Below, in pieces: positions 17,570 through 22,794 of a DNA stretch of 22,794 nucleotides (its first letter is position 1; every line of letters starts with the position of its first letter). Source of the DNA: VGCC01 sp044375955 (lineage in GTDB: Bacteria > Actinomycetota > Actinomycetes > S36-B12). The stretch spans positions 1-22,794 of the forward strand of contig JBILLS010000032.1 of NCBI GenBank assembly GCA_044375955.1. The letters run 5' to 3'. The notes below the pieces were generated by a model that was not told the origin of the DNA, searched no databases, and saw only the letters and a program-made list of their open reading frames with translations. A program made the position numbers and the translations under genes.

Positions 17570-18187
17570 ATGACGACGAAGGTGGAGTTCTGGTTTGACC
17601 CCATGTGCCCGTGGGCGTGGATCACGTCGCGATGGATGACCGAGGTGTCCCGAGTGCGGGACGTGGAGATCACCTGGAGCGTTATGAGTCTTGCGGTCCT
17701 CAACGAAGGTAGGGATATACCGCCGGAGTATGCCGAGGCGATGAAGGCTGCGTGGGGACCCGTTCGGGTGTGTATCGCGGCACGCGAGCAGGCTGGTGAT
17801 GCAGTGCTCGCGCCCTTGTACACCGCTCTCGGAACACGTCTGCATGTCGAGGGGCGCACTGACTATGAGCGGATCCTCAGCGAATCGGTAGCCGATGCAG
17901 GCCTCGATCCCTCGCTCGTTGCGGCTGCCACCGATTCCACCTTCGACGCTGCCCTGCGCGCCAGTCATCAGCGCGCCATCGATCTTGTGGGGAATGACGT
18001 CGGAACGCCGGTCATCGCACTGCCTGGTGCGGAGGGCGCTCCCGTGGCCTTCTTCGGGCCCGTGATCACGCCTGCGCCCCTCGGTGACGAGGCTGGGCGG
18101 CTCTGGGACGGACTCGTCCTCATGGCCGGCACGCGTGGGTTCTATGAACTGAAGCGCAGCCGCTCGGTCGGGCCCCAGTTCGACTGA
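17570..18187 (+). CDS. DsbA-fold oxidoreductase of the mycothiol-dependent (Rv2466c-like) group, single-cysteine CPWA active site
   Basis: The product has 205 residues. The N-terminal FWFDPMCPWAWITSRW, internal MSLAVLNEGRD and WGPVRV, and C-terminal GTPVIALPG (cis-Pro loop), FFGPV and ELKRSR match the cytoplasmic DsbA-like protein I recall as Rv2466c, a mycothiol-linked nitroreductase and stress protein. The remembered active site there is CPWC; here the codons read TGC CCG TGG GCG, giving Cys-Pro-Trp-Ala, so the resolving cysteine is missing. A monothiol mechanism with mycothiol or mycoredoxin is the simplest inference. There is no signal peptide. It is divergent from pepN, and threonine aldolase and nei follow on the same strand. 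Confidence 0.88.
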   Translation: MTTKVEFWFDPMCPWAWITSRWMTEVSRVRDVEITWSVMSLAVLNEGRDIPPEYAEAMKAAWGPVRVCIAAREQAGDAVLAPLYTALGTRLHVEGRTDYERILSESVADAGLDPSLVAAATDSTFDAALRASHQRAIDLVGNDVGTPVIALPGAEGAPVAFFGPVITPAPLGDEAGRLWDGLVLMAGTRGFYELKRSRSVGPQFD

Positions 18188-18201
18188 GGAATACTCCGAT
18201 C

Positions 18202-19251
18202 GTGATTTCCGAGCCATGGCGTGGTTTCGCCAGTGACAACTACGCGGGTATCCACCCCGAGGTGCTCAGTGCGATCGCCGCTGCGAACGTGGATCACCAA
18301 TCTGCATACGGTGACGATGTCGTCACCGAGCAACTTCAGTCGGTGATCCACGATCAATTCGGGCCTACAGCGCGGGTGTTCCCGGTGTTCAACGGCACGG
18401 GGGCGAACGTGGTCGCCCTGCAGGCGCTCACCGAACGGTGGGAGGCGGTGGTCTGCGCCCAGTCCGCGCACATCCACGCCGATGAAGGCGGTGCTCCGGA
18501 GAAGATGGCCGGCCTCAAGTTGTGGACGGTGCCTGGTGTCCAGGGGAAACTGACACCGGAACTCATCGATACGCAGATCTTCGACATCGGATTCGTGCAC
18601 CGTGCGCAGCCCACTGTCGTCTCAATCACCCAGAGCACGGAAATGGGCACGGTCTACTCGATGGAGGAGCTGCGCGCTCTGGTCGATCACGCGCATGCCC
18701 GCGGGTTGAAGGTGCATCTTGATGGGGCGCGCATCGCCAACGCCGCCGCACGGCTCGGGGTCCCGCTCCGCGCGCTGACCGCCGACATCGGCATCGACGC
18801 ACTCTCGCTCGGTGGCACCAAGAACGGTGCGATGCTCAGTGAAGCGGTGGTCACGTTCTCCGATGACCTTGCCGCGAAGGTGCCGTTTATTCGGAAGACC
18901 TCCATGCAGCTGTCCAGCAAGATGCGGTTCATCAGCGCCCAACTGCTCGCGCTCCTCACCGACGACCTCTGGCGACGTAACGCCGAACATGCGAATGCGA
19001 TGGCCGATCGGCTAGCGGCGGGTGTCCGCGCGATCCCGGGTGTCCAACTCACCTCGGCCGTGCAGGCGAACGCGGTCTTCGCCATACTGCCGGCCGCCGT
19101 GACCGAGCGGCTCCGGGAGAAATTCCACTTCTATGTCTGGAACCACATGACCGGTGAGGTCCGATGGATGTGCTCCTGGGATACGACCGAGGATGACGTC
19201 GACTCCTTCGTTGCGGCTATCGCCGAGGGGATGAGCGCGGCCGGTGCCTGA
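18202..19251 (+). CDS. ltaE: Low-specificity L-threonine aldolase (PLP-dependent)
   Basis: The product has 349 residues from GTG 18202, with GAGGA (18186-18190) upstream. It is a fold-type I PLP enzyme: FASDNYAGIHPEVL and YGDD at the N-terminus, FNGTGANVVALQAL, HLDGARIANAA (cofactor Asp and Arg), and the Schiff-base lysine Lys207 in SLGGTKNGAM. These are the family marks of threonine aldolase, which splits L-threonine or allo-threonine into glycine and acetaldehyde. A related beta-eliminating or aldolase specificity cannot be excluded. It starts 14 bp after the DsbA-fold gene, and its last 8 bp overlap the nei start, so the three form one operon. In M. tuberculosis I recall rpiB in this slot. 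Confidence 0.9.
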   Translation: MISEPWRGFASDNYAGIHPEVLSAIAAANVDHQSAYGDDVVTEQLQSVIHDQFGPTARVFPVFNGTGANVVALQALTERWEAVVCAQSAHIHADEGGAPEKMAGLKLWTVPGVQGKLTPELIDTQIFDIGFVHRAQPTVVSITQSTEMGTVYSMEELRALVDHAHARGLKVHLDGARIANAAARLGVPLRALTADIGIDALSLGGTKNGAMLSEAVVTFSDDLAAKVPFIRKTSMQLSSKMRFISAQLLALLTDDLWRRNAEHANAMADRLAAGVRAIPGVQLTSAVQANAVFAILPAAVTERLREKFHFYVWNHMTGEVRWMCSWDTTEDDVDSFVAAIAEGMSAAGA

Positions 19252-20050
19252 GGGCAACGTCATCCATAACCAGGCTCGTCGCCTGCGCAGGCTGTTCGCG
19301 GGTCGAATCGTGTCGGTGGACAGTCCCCAGGGCAGGTTCGCTGCGGACGCGACACTCGTCAGTGGCCGCCAGGTCACAAAGATCGAGGCCCACGGCAAGC
19401 ACCTGTTCATCGGATTCGACAACGGTGTGTGGATCCACGTGCACCTTGGACTCTTCGGTAAGTGGCGTATCGCCCGCGGTGAGCTCCCCGAGCCACGGGG
19501 TGAATTGCGGATGCGGATCTGGGATGACGAGGGGTACGCCGAGTTGCGCGGGCCCACGCGCTGCGTGGTGATCGATCAGCAGGCCAAGCAGGCTGCAGTC
19601 GCCCGAATCGGGCCGGATCCGATCCGTAAGGCCGATCCCGAACCGGCGTGGTCGCGTGTGCAGCGCTCCAATGCACCCATCGGATCGCTCCTGATGAACC
19701 AGCAGGTGTTCGCGGGAGTCGGGAACATCTATCGCGCGGAAGTCCTTTTCCGCCACAACATTTCACCCTTCCGTCCCGGGAGTCGGGTGTCGCGTTCGGA
19801 GTTCGACGGCATGTGGGAGGACCTTGTTCTGCTGATGTCGGCGGGAACAAAGCGCGGCCGCATCGACACCGTGCGCCCGGAGCACATGCCCGAGGTGATG
19901 GGTCGCGCCAAGCGCGAAGACCGCCATGGCGGCGAGGTGTACGTCTACCGGCGTGAAGGACGTGAGTGCTACTTGTGCGGGTCCATCGTCGAGATGGCCG
20001 ACATGCAGGGTCGCAAGCTCTACTGGTGCCCGGGCTGCCAATCCGGATGA
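19244..20050 (+). CDS. nei: Endonuclease VIII-type DNA glycosylase (Fpg/Nei family)
   Basis: The product has 268 residues. GTG 19244 is fixed by the enzyme chemistry: after removal of the initiator the chain begins PEGN, with Pro1 as the nucleophile and Glu2 as catalytic acid. Other marks are HGKHLF (conserved lysine), the helix-two-turn-helix (NQQVFAGVGNIYRAEVLF), and the C-terminal zinc finger CYLCG...WCPGC, with the GRK arginine on the finger turn. It excises oxidised pyrimidines and cuts the backbone in base-excision repair. The overlap with threonine aldolase implies coupled translation. The converging DUF3159 gene ends 3 bp away. By position it corresponds to the nei1 (Rv2464c) type of mycobacteria, from memory. 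Confidence 0.93.
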   Translation: MPEGNVIHNQARRLRRLFAGRIVSVDSPQGRFAADATLVSGRQVTKIEAHGKHLFIGFDNGVWIHVHLGLFGKWRIARGELPEPRGELRMRIWDDEGYAELRGPTRCVVIDQQAKQAAVARIGPDPIRKADPEPAWSRVQRSNAPIGSLLMNQQVFAGVGNIYRAEVLFRHNISPFRPGSRVSRSEFDGMWEDLVLLMSAGTKRGRIDTVRPEHMPEVMGRAKREDRHGGEVYVYRREGRECYLCGSIVEMADMQGRKLYWCPGCQSG

Positions 20051-20053
20051 GTC

Positions 20054-20710
20054 CTACAGAGGCGTCCCATCGGATGACCGAGGATGTCGGATGCCGGGAT
20101 GGTCGGCGGGAAGTGCGCGCTTGATGATCACCCAGGACAGGAGCACGGTGACGATCACGAGGACGTAGAAGATCGGTCTGATTGCGGCCAGCGCCCAGAG
20201 ATCCTCGCCCTGGATGAGTGGAATCTGCACGACGCCGCGGATGATGTTGAGGAGCACCCACAGCCAGGACGCGCGCGAGTAGGCGCGGAGGAGGTCGGGG
20301 TCCTGGCGCCAGCGCATCCCTGTTCCCACGATCGGACCGACGATCACGCCGAGCAGCGGCCATCGGATCAGGATCGAGAACGCGAACGCGAGGGCTGACG
20401 CGAAGTTGGCGAGCACCAGCGGCCAGAAGTAGGCGACTGCACTCCCGGTGGCGTAGGCCACGAAAGCCGCGACCGCCACGACGAGCAGCGCGCCGACCAC
20501 ACGCACGGGACGCTCGCCCCGGGCGATCCGCAGGATCGCCAGCACGAGGCCGGTGATCAGCGCGGCGATGACGGCGTAGGTGAGGTTGTCCGACGACGCG
20601 ACGTACACCACGACGAAGATGACCGGGGGCAGCATTCCCTCGATGGCACCGCGGGGGCCACCGATCAAGGCCTGGAGCGGGTGACCGGGATTTGGCTTCG
20701 ACTCGCTCAC
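20054..20710 (-). CDS. DUF3159 family integral membrane protein
   Basis: The product has 218 residues from GTG 20710 (SESKPNPGHPLQALIGGPRGAIEGMLPP). About five or six hydrophobic segments follow (PPVIFVVVYVASS, AVIAALITGLVLAIL, VGALLVVAVAAFVAYATG, LLGVIVGPIVG, FYVLVIVTVLLSWVII). The GGPRGAIEGMLPP entry, an RWRQDPDLLRAYSRASW segment and the length fit the actinobacterial DUF3159 family, whose function is unknown. Start choice: a longer frame upstream would run across the divergent gene, and TAGTGT lies 8 nt before this GTG. It is divergent from the 28-residue peptide gene, with only 33 bp between the two start codons. Confidence 0.85.
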   Translation of the reverse strand: MSESKPNPGHPLQALIGGPRGAIEGMLPPVIFVVVYVASSDNLTYAVIAALITGLVLAILRIARGERPVRVVGALLVVAVAAFVAYATGSAVAYFWPLVLANFASALAFAFSILIRWPLLGVIVGPIVGTGMRWRQDPDLLRAYSRASWLWVLLNIIRGVVQIPLIQGEDLWALAAIRPIFYVLVIVTVLLSWVIIKRALPADHPGIRHPRSSDGTPL

Positions 20711-20743
20711 GATGGGAAACACTATCCGGCGTAACGTGCGCCC
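20711..20743. promoter_or_regulatory. Compact divergent promoter region
   Basis: On the minus strand TAGTGT (20719-20724) ends 8 nt before the DUF3159 GTG. On the plus strand TAACGT (20732-20737) ends 6 nt before the GTG of the small peptide gene. The -10 elements are only 7 bp apart, so the two promoters must compete or be co-regulated. This repeats the layout at 12218-12261. Confidence 0.45.
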
Positions 20744-20830
20744 GTGTCCGCTGACAAGTCCGTCGACGTGCAGGAGCAGGGCGATGCCCAGCCACGCGAT
20801 GTGACCACGATCTGGTGGGATGTGGCATGA
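20744..20830 (+). CDS. 28-residue leader peptide gene overlapping the desulfurase-like gene
   Basis: GTG 20744 opens a frame of 28 residues (SADKSVDVQEQG at the start, DVTTIWWDVA at the end) ending in TGA 20828-20830. That stop overlaps the ATG (20827) of the next gene as ATGA. A TAACGT hexamer ends 6 nt before the GTG, the same spacing as at other starts here. The peptide is acidic and ends in a Trp-Trp segment; no family is known to me. It may be a translated leader coupling expression of the PLP enzyme, or the translated 5' part of a leaderless mRNA. The alternative is that the region is untranslated and the enzyme starts independently, but it has no Shine-Dalgarno. Confidence 0.5.
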   Translation: MSADKSVDVQEQGDAQPRDVTTIWWDVA

Positions 20831-22032
20831 CCTACGCACCGGACCGACTACGGGCCGCCACTCCGGCGCTGCAAGCGGGTGTCGCCTTCTTCGATGGGCC
20901 GGGGGGCACCCAGACACCGCAGCCGGTGATCGATGTCATGTCCGCGGCAATGCAGGCAGGCCTGTCCAATCGCGGGCGCCTGACGGAGGCGGCGCGTCAC
21001 GCCGATGACATCACCCTCGCGGCGCGGCAGGCCTGTGCCGATCTGCTCGGCGCCGACCCCGGCGGGATCGTCTTCGGCCGCAGTGCCACGGAGATCACCT
21101 TCCAGATCGCTCGAACCCTTGCGACGTCCTGGGGTCCCGATGACGAGATAGTGGTGACCGACCTCGACCACGACGCGAACGTCCGTCCCTGGGTGCGCTA
21201 TGCCGAAGCATCGGGAGCCACGGTGCGGTGGGCGCGCCTGGATCCGCAGACGGGTGACCTGCCGGCGGAGAGCGTCGTCTCGCAGATCTCCGACCGCACG
21301 CGACTTGTGGCGGTCACCGGGGCGTCGAACATCATCGGCACGCGGCCCGACGTAGCTGAGATAGCGCGCGTGGTGCGTGCTGCGGGAGCGTTGCTCTACG
21401 TCGATGGTGTGCACGCCACGGCCCACGTACCTGTCGACTCGACCGTGGCGGACTTCTGGGTGTGTTCTCCGTACAAGTTCCTGGGACCGCACCTCGGCGT
21501 GCTCGCGTCATCACCCGCGTTGCTCGAGACCCTGCACCCGGACAAGTTGCGCCCGAGCACCGATGCGGTTCCGGAACGCTTCGAGCTCGGCACCCTGCCC
21601 TACGAGATGCTGGCGGGCGTTGTCGCGGCGATCGATGTGCTGGCCGATCTCGTCCCCGGGGATGAGCTGTCGATGTCGCGACGTGAGCGAATCCTGCGGT
21701 CGATGCTCGCTGTCGAACACTATGAAACCGAGTTGGTCGCCGTCCTGCGGTCCGGCCTGGAGAGCCTTCCCGGCGTGCACCTGTACGGAAATGCCCCGCT
21801 GCGGACTCCTACGGAGTTGTTCCGCTTCGACGGGCATGTGTCCGCTGACATCGCCCAGGTCCTGGCCGAGCGCGGGATCAATGCGCCTGCCGGGAACTTC
21901 TACGCGATCGAGACCTGCGACTCCCTCGGCCTGGGGGCTGCCGGTGCAGTGCGTGCGGGCCTCGCCCCCTATACCAGCCGTGGGGATGTGGACAGGCTGC
22001 TCGGCGCACTCGCGGATATCGTCGGAACATGA
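20827..22032 (+). CDS. Cysteine desulfurase-like PLP enzyme (class V aminotransferase fold)
   Basis: The product has 401 residues from ATG 20827; a GTG at 20815 would add only four residues and overlap the upstream stop. Marks are FFDGPGGTQTPQPVID at the N-terminus, SATEITFQIARTL, DLDHDANVRPW (cofactor-facing segment), YVDGVHATAHVPVD and the PLP lysine Lys217 in CSPYKFLGPHLGVL. This is the pattern of the cysteine desulfurase-like (VC1184/SufS-related) subfamily. In place of the usual catalytic cysteine loop near the C-terminus it has APAGNFYAIETCDSLGLG; Cys may or may not be the sulfur acceptor. Substrate is unknown; isopenicillin-epimerase-like or amine-lyase activity is possible. It overlaps both neighbours, and the VKOR gene after it suggests a sulfur or thiol role. 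Confidence 0.88.
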   Translation: MTYAPDRLRAATPALQAGVAFFDGPGGTQTPQPVIDVMSAAMQAGLSNRGRLTEAARHADDITLAARQACADLLGADPGGIVFGRSATEITFQIARTLATSWGPDDEIVVTDLDHDANVRPWVRYAEASGATVRWARLDPQTGDLPAESVVSQISDRTRLVAVTGASNIIGTRPDVAEIARVVRAAGALLYVDGVHATAHVPVDSTVADFWVCSPYKFLGPHLGVLASSPALLETLHPDKLRPSTDAVPERFELGTLPYEMLAGVVAAIDVLADLVPGDELSMSRRERILRSMLAVEHYETELVAVLRSGLESLPGVHLYGNAPLRTPTELFRFDGHVSADIAQVLAERGINAPAGNFYAIETCDSLGLGAAGAVRAGLAPYTSRGDVDRLLGALADIVGT

Positions 22033-22616
22033 GTTCGTATCGGGTCACGCCGTGGGCCTTGGTGGTGGGTGGGGCCATCGGCCTGTTCGCGGCCTTCCAA
22101 CTCATCGTCGAGAAGATCGCCGTCCTCGAGGACACCTCCTACGTCCCGAACTGCGACATCAACCCGGTGCTGTCCTGTGGATCGGTGATCATCACGGAGC
22201 AGGCCTCCGCCTTCGGATTCCCCAACCCGATCCTCGGACTCATCGGCTACACCGTCGTCATCACCCTCGGCGTTGTGCTCGTCTCCGGCGCGAGCCTGCC
22301 GAATTGGATCTGGCGCGGATTGAACATCGGCGCGGCGGCCGGTATGGCCTTCATCGTCTGGCTGATCGTGCAGAGCCTGTATGTCATCGGAGCGCTATGC
22401 CCGTGGTGCATGGTCGCCTGGTCCGTGACCATCCCGATCTTCTGGCTGATCACCGCAGACGTCGCGGCGGCCGGCAGGTGGAGTCGTGGGGGAGTTCCCG
22501 GCGCCGTCGCCCAGACCGTGGCCTCGTTGAAGTGGGTCCTCGTCGGCGCCACCTACCTGGTGGTTCTGGCCCTGATCTTCATCCGTTGGATGGACTTCTG
22601 GCTCGGCACAGGGTGA
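22029..22616 (+). CDS. VKOR-family thiol oxidase (vitamin K epoxide reductase homologue)
   Basis: The product has 195 residues with about five membrane segments (roughly 9-27, 66-87, 95-115, 118-143, 166-187). The redox centre CPWC is at 124-127, and the shuttle pair Cys42/Cys50 (NCDINPVLSCGS) lies in the first extracytoplasmic loop; all four cysteines of the family are present. In actinobacteria VKOR replaces DsbB, reoxidising a periplasmic DsbA-like protein and passing electrons to menaquinone. No exported DsbA lies beside it here; the DsbA-fold protein at 17570 is cytoplasmic and probably not its partner. The ATG overlaps the stop of the desulfurase-like gene (ATGA), so the two are co-translated. 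Confidence 0.92.
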   Translation: MSSYRVTPWALVVGGAIGLFAAFQLIVEKIAVLEDTSYVPNCDINPVLSCGSVIITEQASAFGFPNPILGLIGYTVVITLGVVLVSGASLPNWIWRGLNIGAAAGMAFIVWLIVQSLYVIGALCPWCMVAWSVTIPIFWLITADVAAAGRWSRGGVPGAVAQTVASLKWVLVGATYLVVLALIFIRWMDFWLGTG

Positions 22617-22645
22617 TTCACAAGTGGTATCACTTGTGATACCAT
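22617..22645 (+). promoter_or_regulatory. Promoter with nested palindromic operators for the ribbon-helix-helix gene
   Basis: TTCACA (22617-22622, 5 of 6 to TTGACA) and TACCAT (22640-22645) are exactly 17 bp apart, and the -10 ends 6 nt before the GTG. CACAAGTG-GTAT-CACTTGTG (22619-22638) and GGTATCAC-TT-GTGATACC (22626-22643) are two perfect, overlapping inverted repeats filling the spacer. This is a textbook position for repression, most likely by the encoded ribbon-helix-helix protein (alone or with its partner). Confidence 0.75.
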
Positions 22646-22651
22646 CGTCCC

Positions 22652-22794
22652 GTGGCATTGACCGTGCGGCTTTCCCCCGAGGAGCAGGACGCGCTCGCAG
22701 CGCAGGCTGAGCGCAGTGGCCTTTCGCAGAACGAGGTGCTTCGCATCGCGCTTCGGGACTACGTGGAGCGCCAATCCCGAGCGGAGTTACTCGC
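22652..22794 (+). CDS. Ribbon-helix-helix (CopG/Arc-like) protein, probable antitoxin; 3' end outside the window
   Basis: 47 codons are visible. The strand ALTVRLSPEEQ, then helix DALAAQAERSGL, turn SQNE and helix VLRIALRDYVERQSR give the classic ribbon-helix-helix fold of CopG-type antitoxins and repressors. As a dimer it would bind operator DNA with the strand. GTG 22652 is chosen because the DNA-binding strand begins at once and a leaderless-type -10 lies 6 nt upstream. Small proteins of this kind usually sit directly before a toxin (Doc/Fic, VapC, RelE or similar); the next gene is outside the window, so the toxin-antitoxin call is inference. Confidence 0.8.
   Translation, partial: MALTVRLSPEEQDALAAQAERSGLSQNEVLRIALRDYVERQSRAELL

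Noticed and set aside
22017..22022. TATCGT as a leaderless promoter for the VKOR gene
   Set aside because: The spacing to the ATG fits, but the gene overlaps its upstream neighbour as ATGA, so coupling explains its translation and the hexamer may be chance.

Overview
The window reads as chromosomal DNA of a high-GC Gram-positive bacterium (Actinomycetota). I infer this from the high GC content, the frequent GTG starts, an actinobacterial gene set (DUF3159, DUF5130, a mycothiol-type DsbA-fold protein, a GlbO-type globin, VKOR), and a recurring leaderless-promoter pattern: a TAnnnT hexamer ending 6-8 nt before the start codon. No database was consulted; family names rest on motifs and remembered relatives.

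Layout. 1-3029 (minus): the 5' part of a large secreted subtilisin-like protease with a repetitive Ser/Pro/Thr linker, running off the window. 3030-4053: gene-poor, with two adjacent hairpins and what looks like a decayed reading frame. 4054-4126 (minus): tRNA-Arg(TCT), with a 12-bp copy of its 3' end repeated just downstream. 4521-5684 (minus): secreted phospholipase D-like protein. 5726-6251 (plus): a compact two-gene unit of unknown function behind CTAG-containing palindromes. 6356-9698 (plus): ssb, ettA, a hotdog thioesterase and a conserved hypothetical. 9720-12217 (minus): prolyl oligopeptidase and truncated haemoglobin glbO, overlapping by ATGA. 12262-14997 (plus): malQ and a DUF5130 membrane protein. 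14994-17540 (minus): pepN. 17570-20050 (plus): DsbA-fold protein, threonine aldolase, Nei-type DNA glycosylase. 20054-20710 (minus): DUF3159 membrane protein. 20744-22616 (plus): a 28-residue peptide, a cysteine-desulfurase-like PLP enzyme and a VKOR-family thiol oxidase, all overlapping. 22617-22794 (plus): a ribbon-helix-helix (antitoxin-like) gene with a palindromic operator inside its promoter, cut by the window end.

The block from ssb to nei follows, from memory, the order of Mycobacterium tuberculosis Rv2478c (ssb paralogue), Rv2477c (ettA), Rv2475c, Rv2474c, Rv2470 (glbO), Rv2467 (pepN), Rv2466c (DsbA fold) and Rv2464c (nei). It is therefore a conserved actinobacterial neighbourhood with local substitutions, such as a threonine aldolase where I recall rpiB in M. 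tuberculosis. The shared themes are thiol/oxygen chemistry (DsbA-like, VKOR, desulfurase-like, GlbO), peptide turnover (PepN, prolyl oligopeptidase, subtilase) and DNA maintenance (Ssb, Nei).

The items most worth a second look are the leaderless-start pattern at about nine genes, the two palindrome-controlled small modules (5726-6251 and 22617-end), the CPWA (single-cysteine) DsbA-fold protein, the 28-residue leader peptide at 20744 and the tRNA 3'-end duplication.
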